Positions 23,851 through 32,234 of a stretch of DNA of 64,000 bases are shown here, piece by piece. The translations under genes and the position numbers were made by a program. The number at the start of each line of letters is the position of its first letter. Positions within the stretch are counted from its first letter, which is position 1. The notes under the pieces are model-generated. The model worked only from the letters and a program-made list of their open reading frames with translations. It was not told where the DNA came from and did not search any database. Source of the stretch: Bacteroidales bacterium (GTDB lineage: Bacteria > Bacteroidota > Bacteroidia > Bacteroidales > P3); contig JAFWOP010000028.1 of the NCBI GenBank assembly GCA_017545365.1, forward strand, positions 56,844 to 120,843, written 5' to 3'.

Positions 23851-24108
23851 ATGGAAGAACTCATTCAACAGCTCAAACAAGAAATCATCCAAGCCCTGAA
23901 CCTGGTAGAGATTACGCCCGACGACATCGACGCCGACGCACCTCTTTTCGACGAAGGGCTGGGGCTCGACTCTATTGATGCCCTCGAACTCATAGTCCTC
24001 ATGGAGAAGAACTATGGCATCCGTCTGCAAGATCCCAACCAAGGCAAAGAAATCTTCCAATCGGTCTCCGTCATGGCCGACTACATAGCCAAACACCGCA
24101 CCCGATAG
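23851..24108 (+). CDS. Acyl carrier protein (second)
   Basis: 85 residues with G-L-G-L-D-S-I-D-A-L-E-L-I, the phosphopantetheine Ser near 44. The L-D-S-I-D-A-L-E form is typical of ACPs of aryl-polyene and type II polyketide clusters. It ends one base before the KS-CLF fusion gene, so it probably serves that enzyme. Confidence 0.93.
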   Translation: MEELIQQLKQEIIQALNLVEITPDDIDADAPLFDEGLGLDSIDALELIVLMEKNYGIRLQDPNQGKEIFQSVSVMADYIAKHRTR

Positions 24109-24109
24109 C

Positions 24110-26377
24110 ATGGAACCTATCTGGATAACAGGTGTCGGCATCGTCTCCGCCATCGGCGTGGGGGTGGAAGCCACCCGCGAGTCGCTGTTGGCATCACGCA
24201 CGGGTGTCGGTCCCCTGCGCCATCTTGCCACCACCCACCACGAATTCCCGGTAGGCGAAGTGGCGTTGAGCAATCAAGAGATGGTGCGGCGTGTGGGCAT
24301 AGACCCGCGCACCCCCACCACCCGTACTGCTCTCATGGGCATGATGGCGTTGGGCGAAGCCCTACGCGACGCAGCCCTCAGTGCCGACGACCTCAGGCAG
24401 GCGGGCTTCGTCTCCGCCACCACCGTCGGCGGCATGGACCAAAGCGAGCAGCACTACCTCGACTTCCTCTCCAACGACGACTACAACCAGTATATAGCCA
24501 CCCACGACTGCGGGGCCTGCACCGAGATGATAGTCTCACCCTTCGGCACCCCCGCCTTTGTCACCACCCTCTCCACTGCCTGCTCGTCCGCGGCCAATGC
24601 CGTGGTGGTAGGGGCGGAAGCCTTACGGCATGGCGACGTGTCGTGTGTGGTCGTGGGAGGCAGCGAATGCCTCACCAAGTTCCACCTCAACGGCTTCAAC
24701 TCGTTGATGATACTCGACCGACAGCTCTGTCGGCCCTTCGATGCGCAGCGTGCGGGGCTCAACCTGGGAGAAGGGGCGGCCTACCTGGTGCTAGAAACCC
24801 GTTCCCATGCCCTGCGTCGTGGTGTTCGTCCACTTGCCATCCTTTCAGGTTACGGCAACGCCTGCGACGCTTACCATCAGACAGCCTCCTCACCCGATGG
24901 TGAAGGAGCCTATAGGGCTATGCTTGCCGCCCTAAGGATGGCACAGCTACAGCCTTCCCAAATCGACTATGTCAATGCGCATGGCACCGGCACCCCCAAC
25001 AACGATGCCAGCGAGAGTGCTGCCGTGCGACGTGTGTGGGGCGATACGCTCCCCCGCATCTCCTCCACCAAGCCCTTCACCGGGCATACCACCAGCGCAT
25101 CAGGCACCATCGAATTGGCGATATGTATGCTGGCGATGCAGCACGGGTTCATACCGCCCAACCTCCATTACCAACAACCCGATGAGGCATGTGTCGCGCC
25201 TGTGACCCAACTGATGGTCAACCAATCCTTGAAGCATGTGCTGTGCAACTCCTTCGGATTTGGAGGCAACGACACCTCAGTCGTCATCTCCGCCCCCACC
25301 GAAGAAAGGGCATTGCCCACCATCCCCATCACCACTACATACATACTCTCAGCCTCTCAAATATCGGCACAAGGAGCTTTAGACGACCAATGGATGACCC
25401 ATCCCCAGCCGTTGTCAGCACCCCTCAACCACAGTCAGGACCCCGACTTCCGCCCCTTTGTCTCACCTGTTGAGGCACGCAGGATGGGGAAGATACTCAA
25501 ACGCGCCCTCGCCACCTCGCTGACGGCAGTGCAGGCCGCAGGGGTAGACAGCGTAGATGCGGTAGTCACAGGCACGGGTCTGGGATGTGTCGAAAGCACC
25601 GAACTCTTTCTGGGACCCCTCAGCCGCGACGGCGAGCAGCTGCTCAAACCCACCCACTTCATGCAGTCCACCCACAACACCATAGGCTCCTTGGTGGCCA
25701 TCCGCATGGGCTGTCATGGCTACAACACCACCCATGCCCACAAGGAGACATCGTTCGATAATGCCTTGTACGACGGCTGGCTTCAGCTGCAGTCGGGCAA
25801 TGCCCACCGCGTATTGGTTGGTGCTCATGACGAGCTGACACCTTCCTATTTCAGCCTGTTGGCCAAGATAGGCTTTCTGGGCCAACCGGGACAGGCTGCT
25901 GGCGAATCAGCCGCGTCGTTCGTCCTGTCCGACCAACAGGGGTTGGGCAACCAGCCCTTGTGCAGGTTCCACGGGGTGGCGCTATCCTACAAACCTGATG
26001 CCGACAGTTTGCAACACCAGCTGCAGTCGCTGCTCCTCCATGCCGGCATAACCCTCGACCAGGTGGCAGGGGTGATGACCGACCTCAACGGCAACCCCGA
26101 CCACGACAGCCGCTCGCTCCGCTATTACCACAGCCTCTTCGGCAGCCGCCCCGCCCTTTGGTATAAACACCTCTTCGGCGACGGCTACACCTCTTCGGCC
26201 TTGGGACTCTATGCTGCTGTCTGTTGCATGAGCCACAAGAGCATACCCCCAGTCCTCTTTGTCTCCAACCCTCCCGCCGGGCCGCTGTCCGACCCGCAGG
26301 CCATCCTCCTGTATAACACCTCCGATGGGGGATGCCACACCCTTACCCTTCTGTCAAGAATAGACGCAATAAGATAA
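24110..26377 (+). CDS. Fused ketosynthase and chain-length-factor-like protein
   Basis: 755 residues. Residues 1-400 are a full ketosynthase with Cys158 (S-T-A-C-S-S), His291 (N-A-H-G-T-G-T), His326 (K-P-F-T-G-H) and the S-F-G-F-G-G-N-D loop. After a short linker, residues 405-755 form a second KS-like region lacking Cys and His: it has V-S-P-V-E-A-R-R-M-G-K, M-Q-S-T-H-N-T-I-G-S-L-V-A and H-G-Y-N-T-T-H-A-H-K-E where a ketosynthase would have its Cys. That matches the separate chain-length-factor-like proteins of aryl-polyene systems. Here both halves are on one chain. It would build and measure the conjugated chain. Confidence 0.9.
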   Translation: MEPIWITGVGIVSAIGVGVEATRESLLASRTGVGPLRHLATTHHEFPVGEVALSNQEMVRRVGIDPRTPTTRTALMGMMALGEALRDAALSADDLRQAGFVSATTVGGMDQSEQHYLDFLSNDDYNQYIATHDCGACTEMIVSPFGTPAFVTTLSTACSSAANAVVVGAEALRHGDVSCVVVGGSECLTKFHLNGFNSLMILDRQLCRPFDAQRAGLNLGEGAAYLVLETRSHALRRGVRPLAILSGYGNACDAYHQTASSPDGEGAYRAMLAALRMAQLQPSQIDYVNAHGTGTPNNDASESAAVRRVWGDTLPRISSTKPFTGHTTSASGTIELAICMLAMQHGFIPPNLHYQQPDEACVAPVTQLMVNQSLKHVLCNSFGFGGNDTSVVISAPTEERALPTIPITTTYILSASQISAQGALDDQWMTHPQPLSAPLNHSQDPDFRPFVSPVEARRMGKILKRALATSLTAVQAAGVDSVDAVVTGTGLGCVESTELFLGPLSRDGEQLLKPTHFMQSTHNTIGSLVAIRMGCHGYNTTHAHKETSFDNALYDGWLQLQSGNAHRVLVGAHDELTPSYFSLLAKIGFLGQPGQAAGESAASFVLSDQQGLGNQPLCRFHGVALSYKPDADSLQHQLQSLLLHAGITLDQVAGVMTDLNGNPDHDSRSLRYYHSLFGSRPALWYKHLFGDGYTSSALGLYAAVCCMSHKSIPPVLFVSNPPAGPLSDPQAILLYNTSDGGCHTLTLLSRIDAIR

Positions 26378-26395
26378 TCAAACAAAAAGTAGAAT

Positions 26396-26749
26396 ATGGC
26401 AAGACTGTTGATACTAGTAGCGGTGCAGACCCTGTTCCTCTCAGGCGGACAAGTGCTGCTGAAGTTGGGCATGGGCAAGCTGCCTCCTTTCAGTTGGACG
26501 TGGGACTATTTCCGCCAGTTGCTCACCGACTGGTGGCTGCTGGCATGCGGAGTCAGCTTTGGCGTTGCCACAGTCCTTTGGCTTTACATCCTTCGCCATT
26601 TCCCCTTCAGCCAGGCCTACCCCCTTACGGCTTTGGCCTACCTTTTTGGAATGGTGGCGGCCATCGTCGTCTTCGGCGAGCAGGTGCCGTTGGTCCGATG
26701 GGTCGGGGCCTTGCTCATCGTGGGCGGGTGTATGCTGGTGATGAAATAA
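26396..26749 (+). CDS. EamA/SMR-like small membrane transporter
   Basis: 117 residues with four membrane helices (residues about 3-20, 42-65, 72-90, 95-115). It has the half-EamA pattern G-G-Q-V-L-L-K-L-G at the start and P-L-T-A-L-A-Y-L-F-G in helix 3, similar to ArnE/ArnF-type subunits that move undecaprenyl-linked or lipid-linked sugars. It probably works as a dimer. The neighbouring glycosyltransferase would fit a lipid-linked sugar substrate, but that is inference. Confidence 0.8.
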   Translation: MARLLILVAVQTLFLSGGQVLLKLGMGKLPPFSWTWDYFRQLLTDWWLLACGVSFGVATVLWLYILRHFPFSQAYPLTALAYLFGMVAAIVVFGEQVPLVRWVGALLIVGGCMLVMK

Positions 26750-26764
26750 AGTAAAATAAGGGTC

Positions 26765-26813
26765 AGTGGTTAGCGTTGAGAGAGACTGCCGCACCCGGAG
26801 CCCTCTAACCACT
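26765..26813. repeat. Word-type inverted repeat between transporter and LolA genes
   Basis: AGTGGTTAG (26765-26773) pairs with CTAACCACT (26805-26813) around a GC-rich loop (ACTGCCGCACCCGGAG). The words CCCTCTAAACTCTGAAC follow. It has the same architecture as the repeats at 3015 and 44735. Confidence 0.6.
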
Positions 26814-26835
26814 ACCCTCTAAACTCTGAACTAAT

Positions 26836-27450
26836 ATGAAACCCTTGTTCACAATTGTCGGATACCTACTGCTGTGTTTGGGAATCCAAGCACAGGAGGG
26901 ACAGCTGCTGTCCGCCGAGCGGCGCACCGCCGTCATGGGTCGTATCACCCAAGCCACTACCGCCATACAATCCATGCAGTGCCGTTTCACACAGACCAAG
27001 CAAAGCCCCCTGTTGGCTCAGGCCGCCGTGGCGCAAGGACGCATGTCCTACACACGTCCTTCGTCGCTCCGTTGGGAGTATACCACCCCCTACGACTATG
27101 TGCTGGTGGTGGAAGGCGACTCGGTGAGCATGACCTCACAAGGCAAGAAAACCCCCTCGGCTGCATGGAAGTCGGGCGTGAAACGCATGACCGGCATGGT
27201 GATGAGCAGTCTCAACGGCCAACGCCTCTTCGACGAGCACCTGTTCGACATCTCGCTCTATGAATTGTCCGACAGCTATCGTGCGGTGATGAAACCCAAG
27301 CGGAAAGACATGCGCCGCATGTTTGCCTCCATCACTTTCACCTTCAACAAACAGAGCCTCTTGGTCGAGCGGGTGGAACTATCCGAAGGCGAAGGCACCG
27401 TCACCACCTTGCAGTTCGAAACGTTATCCGTCAAAAAAAGTAATAAGTAG
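26836..27450 (+). CDS. LolA-like outer-membrane lipoprotein carrier
   Basis: 204 residues with a signal peptide (L-L-L-C-L-G-I-Q-A-Q). LolA features: Q-C-R-F-T-Q-T-K near 55, the G-R-M-S-Y-T-R-P-S-S-L-R-W-E-Y strand pair and later F-T-F-N-K-Q-S-L-L-V-E-R-V-E-L. It is a periplasmic protein with an open barrel that ferries lipidated cargo. Cluster-borne LolA homologues are thought to carry the polyene lipid to the outer membrane. It is co-directional and 7 bases before the next dehydratase gene. Confidence 0.88.
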   Translation: MKPLFTIVGYLLLCLGIQAQEGQLLSAERRTAVMGRITQATTAIQSMQCRFTQTKQSPLLAQAAVAQGRMSYTRPSSLRWEYTTPYDYVLVVEGDSVSMTSQGKKTPSAAWKSGVKRMTGMVMSSLNGQRLFDEHLFDISLYELSDSYRAVMKPKRKDMRRMFASITFTFNKQSLLVERVELSEGEGTVTTLQFETLSVKKSNK

Positions 27451-27456
27451 ACTGTT

Positions 27457-27852
27457 ATGCAACTGTTGGACCATCTGTTTCTAGTCAAGTCGTTGGAGAC
27501 CGTAGGCGGCCATACCCTCAAGGCCAGCCTGCTCCCCGTCGAGGACCATCCCATCTATCAGGCCCATTTCCCCGGCCAGCCGGTCACCCCCGGTGTGTGC
27601 CTCCTGCAGGTGGTGGTGGAGTTGCTCCAGCGTGCCTTTGACGAACAATTGCAGCTGCTTGTTGTGAACAATGCCAAATACCTGGCTCCCCTGATACCCG
27701 GTGAGGGCCATGCGGTGGAATGCGAAGTCCGTTTCGACCCTGAAGAACTCACCGCACAGGCCGTCGTGTCCGGCTCGGAGCATGTCTATGCCAAATTCTC
27801 CCTAGCCATGGACCGTCCTCATGCACCCTCAGCAGAAAGGAGCGAGCCATGA
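27457..27852 (+). CDS. Hotdog-fold dehydratase-like protein (second)
   Basis: 131 residues. It has the FabA/FabZ-type Q-A-H-F-P-G-Q-P-V-T-P-G-V-C-L-L-Q loop near 33-50, but the catalytic Glu of P-G-V-L-x-x-E is Gln here, and the N-terminal L-P-H-R segment is absent. It is close to the ApeI-like group. It may pair with the hotdog protein at 21235, which keeps Glu but lacks His. Its stop overlaps the next start (ATGA at 27849). Confidence 0.8.
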   Translation: MQLLDHLFLVKSLETVGGHTLKASLLPVEDHPIYQAHFPGQPVTPGVCLLQVVVELLQRAFDEQLQLLVVNNAKYLAPLIPGEGHAVECEVRFDPEELTAQAVVSGSEHVYAKFSLAMDRPHAPSAERSEP

Positions 27853-28604
27853 TAAACTACTGCATCGTCATACCCACATACAACAACCAGGGGACGCTGG
27901 CACAGGTGTTAGACCGTTGCTTGGCGGTGACCAGTCATGTGATGGTGGTCAACGACGGAAGCACCGACGACACCGCCCGCCTCCTAAAGCCCTATGCCCA
28001 GCGAGGGGTAGTGGTGATAGACTATCCGCGCAACCGAGGCAAAGGATACGCGTTGCGCCGCGGCCTGGGGCAAGCTCGTGACATGGGGTACGACTATGCG
28101 GTGACACTGGATGCCGACGGCCAGCATTTCCCTGAGGACGTGCCGCTATTGCTGGCACCCTTAGAGGCAAGCCAAGAGCCACTGCTGGTGGTGGGCGCGC
28201 GGGCCTTCGATGCCGACGGTATGCCACAAGCCAACCGCTGGGCCAACCGATTCTCCAACTTCTGGTTCCGAGTGCAGACCGGCATCAGCCTTCCCGACAC
28301 CCAGTCGGGTTTCCGTGCATATCCGTTGGGCAGTCTGCCGCCGCTCCGCTACCTCACCCGCCGTTACGAGTCGGAGCTGGAACTCCTGGTGTGGTCCGCC
28401 TGGCGGGGTGTGAAGCTGCAAGCAGTGCCGGTGCGAGTCTACTATCCCCCCAAGGAAGAGCGGGTGTCCCATTTCCGCCCATGGGCAGACTTCCTCCGCA
28501 TTACCCTGTTGAACACCTTTTTGAGTGTGGTAGCATTGTGCTTAGTCTGGCCTTCCTCTCTGCTAAGGAAAAGAGAGATAAAAGAAAGTAGAAATGAAAT
28601 ATAG
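27849..28604 (+). CDS. Glycosyltransferase family 2 (dolichyl-phosphate mannosyltransferase-like)
   Basis: 251 residues. GT-A fold with I-P-T-Y-N-N near 9, the nucleotide-binding V-V-N-D-G-S-T-D-D-T near 34-43, metal-binding D-A-D-G-Q-H near 95 and an R-Y-E-S-E-L-E-L-L acceptor motif. A C-terminal hydrophobic helix (about 220-240) suggests membrane association. It would transfer a sugar, perhaps to a lipid carrier or to the polyene lipid. It is coupled to the previous gene by an ATGA overlap. Confidence 0.9.
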   Translation: MINYCIVIPTYNNQGTLAQVLDRCLAVTSHVMVVNDGSTDDTARLLKPYAQRGVVVIDYPRNRGKGYALRRGLGQARDMGYDYAVTLDADGQHFPEDVPLLLAPLEASQEPLLVVGARAFDADGMPQANRWANRFSNFWFRVQTGISLPDTQSGFRAYPLGSLPPLRYLTRRYESELELLVWSAWRGVKLQAVPVRVYYPPKEERVSHFRPWADFLRITLLNTFLSVVALCLVWPSSLLRKREIKESRNEI

Positions 28605-28643
28605 TAAAGCAGGCGAAGCTGCCCATTCATAACGCTCAAATTG

Positions 28644-31600
28644 ATGGTAACGAGGTTTATATTACGATTGCACGACTTCCTGATGAAGCATAGGCGGATG
28701 GCCTTATGGCTGACTGCCTTGGTGCTGGTGGGCTGTGTGCTGTTAGGGCTCAGGCTGCATTTCGGCGAGGATGTGGCCGACTTCCTCCCGCGCAGCGGGG
28801 CGGACGCGCGCTATGCGTCGGTCTACGAGCAGATGGGCGACGCGGGCCGCATCACCATCATCTTCCGTCCCGAGGAGGGGCTGGACCGTGAGGTGTCCGA
28901 CTCCCTGCTGGCCGAGGCGGTGGATGCTTTCGGCTTCGGTTGGGAAGAGTTGGGTGGTGAGGAACTGGGTCGGTGGCAAGGGACTGCCGACGAAGGGCAG
29001 CTGATGGAGGCGATGGACTTTATGCGCCATCATGTGGCGTTGTTCCTTACCGAGGCGGACTATGAGCGTATCGACTCTCTGCTGGCACAGCCGGGCTATG
29101 TCGACACTTGTATGACCCATGTGCGCAGGATGCTCTCGTTCCCCATGACGGCATTGGCTACGGAGGCGGTGCGGGCCGATCCGCTGAACCTCTTCTCGCC
29201 AGTGCTGCAAAGGCTCCAGTCGTTGTCGCCAGCCGACTTTTACGAGGTTCGCGACGGCTACCTCTTCGACCGCGAGGGAAGGGCATACGCCTTTATGCTG
29301 TCGCCTTACGCGTCGAGCGACACACGTGCGGGCAGCCGTCTGTCCGCACGGCTGAGTCAGGTGGCCGACAGCGTGATGAAGCAGGTGCAGGGGGTGAGGG
29401 TGTCCGCGGTGGGGGCTCCGCTGATTGCGGCTGCCAATGCCGAGCGTATCAAGAAGGACAGTCTTTTGGGCGGCCTGGTGGCGTTGGTGCTGATTGTGGT
29501 CATATTGGCATGGGCCATGGGTGACCGACGCAACATATTGTATCTGGCCTTTGCCGTGGCGGCGGGCTGGCTTTTTGCCTTAGGGGTGGTGTCGCTGCTG
29601 CGCCCATCAATTTCTATTATAGTTATTGGCATCGGGTCGGTCTTGTTAGGTATAGCGGTGAACTATCCGCTGCACTATCTGGAGCATCTGCGCTCCCACC
29701 CCGACCGACGGCTTACGCTTAAGGAGATGGTCGAGCCACTGCTTACGGGCAACATCACCACGGTGAGTGCCTTTGCCTGCCTGCTGTTTGTAAAGGCGGA
29801 GGCCATGCGCGACCTGGGGCTGTTCGGTGCGCTGATGCTGGTGGGCACCATCCTTGTCGTACTCACCATCCTGCCCCTTATCGCTTCGACCGGGAAGGCG
29901 AAGGATGGGAGGGTTGCGAATGGGTTCAGGCTCAGACGCGCCTTGTCGGGGGTGTCCGATTCGCACAATAATAGGTTTACACAACATCCTCTGTTGGTTT
30001 CTTTGCAACCGTCGTTCAAAAAGGTGCTGCTGGTCGTGGTGGCGGTGCTGACGCTGTTTTTGGGGCTGCGAAGCGGTAATACCCGGTTCGACGACGACTT
30101 GCACAACATCAACTATATGACAGCCCAGCAGCGTGACGACCTGGCCCTGCTCAGCCGTCCGCTTGCCAATGGCGATTCGACCGACGTGGTCTATTGGGTG
30201 TCGGAGGCCCCCACCTTGGACGAGGCCTTGCAGGCTTGCGAGCGGCACGGCGGTGAAGGGGTGATGGAGGAGTCGAGGGGCGCCTCGCTGCTGCTTCCCT
30301 CCACCCACCGTCAGCAGGAGGCGTTGGAACGTTGGGACTTGTTCCGCCGACGGCATGGCGGTTTGGAGGCCGAGGTGCAGCGGGCGGCAGCACGTCAGGG
30401 ATTCGCGTCAGGGGCTTTCGAGCCTTTCGTAGCCGAGCTGACAAACACCTACCAGGTGATGCCGCCTGAGGCTATGACCTGCCTCTGCGGCCTGGCGGAG
30501 AACTATCTCTTGACCGACGACACCAGCGTGAGGGTGGTGAACATGCTGCATGTGCCTGTGGCGGAGGCGGAGCAGGTGAAGCAGACGCTTCGGGAGCGTT
30601 GGGAGGGCGATGCGGGTCTGTTTGCCTTCGACTTGCACGATGTGGGGTCGCATCTGGTTGCCGCATTGAACGGTGACTTCAACTATATTCTGTTTGTTTG
30701 CGGGCTGGTGGTGTTTGTGTTCCTCTGGCTGTCGCTGGGCCAGCTGGAGCTGGCACTGGTGTCGTTCCTGCCATTGGCAGTGGGCTGGCTGTGGATTTTG
30801 GGGCTGATGGATTTGGCAGGAGTGAGCTTCAACATCGTGAATATCATCTTGGCGACGTTCATCTTCGGACAGGGCGACGATTACAGCATCTTTATCACCG
30901 AGGGGCTTATGTATGAGTATGCCTACGGCCGTCAGCGGCTGCGTAGCTACCGCCATAGCGTGGTGGTGTCGGCGTTGCTGATGTTTGCCGGTATGGGGGT
31001 GCTGCTCTTCGCCCAGCATCCGGCGTTGAAGTCGCTGGCGGTGGTGGCGGTGATGGGTATGGCGGTGGTGATAGTGATGGCGTGTCTGCTGCCCCCGGTG
31101 CTGATGGGGTGGATGACGCGCGCTGGCGGCGAGCTCCGCCGGGTGCCGGTGACGCTGAAACGGCTGTTGAACACATTATGGGCAGTGGTGGTGCTGGTGG
31201 TGGTGGCCATGTTGGTAGCCACGCCGCTGACCCTGCTATTCCGACTGGTAGGAGGGAAGAGCCGTCGCTGGCGGCTGCGCTTCCATAAGCTGATTTGTTG
31301 GTGTTGCCGTCAGGGCCTCAGGCTCCTGCCGGGGGTTCGCCACAAGGTTGTGAATCCCTGTCATGAGACGTTTGACCGGCCGGCGGTGGTGGTGGCCAAC
31401 CACCAGTCGCACCTCGACCTGCTGTGCACCCTGATGCTGACGCCCAAACTGGTGGTGCTGACCAACGACTGGGTGTGGCGTAACCCCATCTACGGGGTGG
31501 TGATACGCTATGCCGACTACCTGCCTGTGACCGAGGGCTATGAGGCACTGTTGCCCCGCCTGCGCGAGCTGGTGGGCGAGGGCTACTCGGTGCTTGTGTT

Positions 31601-32234
31601 TCCCGAAGGCACCCGTTCGACCGACGGCACGGTGGGACGTTTCCATAAGGGGGCGTTCTACTTGGCGCAGCAGCTGCAGCTGGATGTGCTGCCTGTGCTG
31701 GTACACGGGGTGCAGCATGTGATGCCCAAGAAAGACTGGCTGCTCAGCGAGGGGTCCACGACCATATATGTGGAGCAGCGTATCAGTTATGAGAGCTTTG
31801 CCGACGCCGACCTGCAGCAGCTTACGAGGCAGATGCGGCACTATTTCACCGACCGTTATGCCGCACTGCGCAGAGAGCTGGAGGACGAGGCCTATTGGCT
31901 GCCAATGGTGCGCTATCAATATTTGTATAAGGGGCGTGAGGTGTCGGCGCGCTGCCGCAGGACATTGCGCCGGTGGCAGAGCGAGGGTGCCGCACCCATG
32001 AAGGAGGATTTGACGGTCCTTGAAGGTAAGGAATGGCGGGAACTGCGGCTGCCAGCCTATTCGCAGCAGGGCGAGCTGGCACTGCTGGCCGCCTTGGCAC
32101 ATCCTGACAGGGAGTATAGGTGCCGCATTGATTCGGAAGATGACTACAGGGTGGCCTCTCATTGCGCCCTGCTGCCAGATAATTTGCACTTTTATTGTCC
32201 GTCGGCTGCCGACGAGGAAGGAGGTGCGGTATGA
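28644..32234 (+). CDS. MMPL-family exporter fused to a PlsC-type acyltransferase
   Basis: 1196 residues from the ATG at 28644; an in-frame TTG sits one codon earlier. The first 860 or so residues are an RND/MMPL exporter: one N-terminal helix, a large periplasmic loop, a helix block with G-I-G-S-V-L-L-G-I-A-V-N-Y, then a second loop and helix block with F-I-F-G-Q-G-D-D-Y-S-I-F. A PlsC domain follows with N-H-Q-S-H-L-D (H near 920) and F-P-E-G-T-R-S (near 986). A further 130 residues at the C-terminus are unassigned. Export and acylation of the lipid product on one chain would be economical. The codon use turns G-rich from this gene on. Confidence 0.9.
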   Translation: MVTRFILRLHDFLMKHRRMALWLTALVLVGCVLLGLRLHFGEDVADFLPRSGADARYASVYEQMGDAGRITIIFRPEEGLDREVSDSLLAEAVDAFGFGWEELGGEELGRWQGTADEGQLMEAMDFMRHHVALFLTEADYERIDSLLAQPGYVDTCMTHVRRMLSFPMTALATEAVRADPLNLFSPVLQRLQSLSPADFYEVRDGYLFDREGRAYAFMLSPYASSDTRAGSRLSARLSQVADSVMKQVQGVRVSAVGAPLIAAANAERIKKDSLLGGLVALVLIVVILAWAMGDRRNILYLAFAVAAGWLFALGVVSLLRPSISIIVIGIGSVLLGIAVNYPLHYLEHLRSHPDRRLTLKEMVEPLLTGNITTVSAFACLLFVKAEAMRDLGLFGALMLVGTILVVLTILPLIASTGKAKDGRVANGFRLRRALSGVSDSHNNRFTQHPLLVSLQPSFKKVLLVVVAVLTLFLGLRSGNTRFDDDLHNINYMTAQQRDDLALLSRPLANGDSTDVVYWVSEAPTLDEALQACERHGGEGVMEESRGASLLLPSTHRQQEALERWDLFRRRHGGLEAEVQRAAARQGFASGAFEPFVAELTNTYQVMPPEAMTCLCGLAENYLLTDDTSVRVVNMLHVPVAEAEQVKQTLRERWEGDAGLFAFDLHDVGSHLVAALNGDFNYILFVCGLVVFVFLWLSLGQLELALVSFLPLAVGWLWILGLMDLAGVSFNIVNIILATFIFGQGDDYSIFITEGLMYEYAYGRQRLRSYRHSVVVSALLMFAGMGVLLFAQHPALKSLAVVAVMGMAVVIVMACLLPPVLMGWMTRAGGELRRVPVTLKRLLNTLWAVVVLVVVAMLVATPLTLLFRLVGGKSRRWRLRFHKLICWCCRQGLRLLPGVRHKVVNPCHETFDRPAVVVANHQSHLDLLCTLMLTPKLVVLTNDWVWRNPIYGVVIRYADYLPVTEGYEALLPRLRELVGEGYSVLVFPEGTRSTDGTVGRFHKGAFYLAQQLQLDVLPVLVHGVQHVMPKKDWLLSEGSTTIYVEQRISYESFADADLQQLTRQMRHYFTDRYAALRRELEDEAYWLPMVRYQYLYKGREVSARCRRTLRRWQSEGAAPMKEDLTVLEGKEWRELRLPAYSQQGELALLAALAHPDREYRCRIDSEDDYRVASHCALLPDNLHFYCPSAADEEGGAV

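Noticed and set aside
27000..29000. Replication origin or terminus at the C-to-G preference switch
   Set aside because: The flanking regions do not carry opposite skew in a lasting way, there is no dnaA or dif-like site, and one locus spans the switch.
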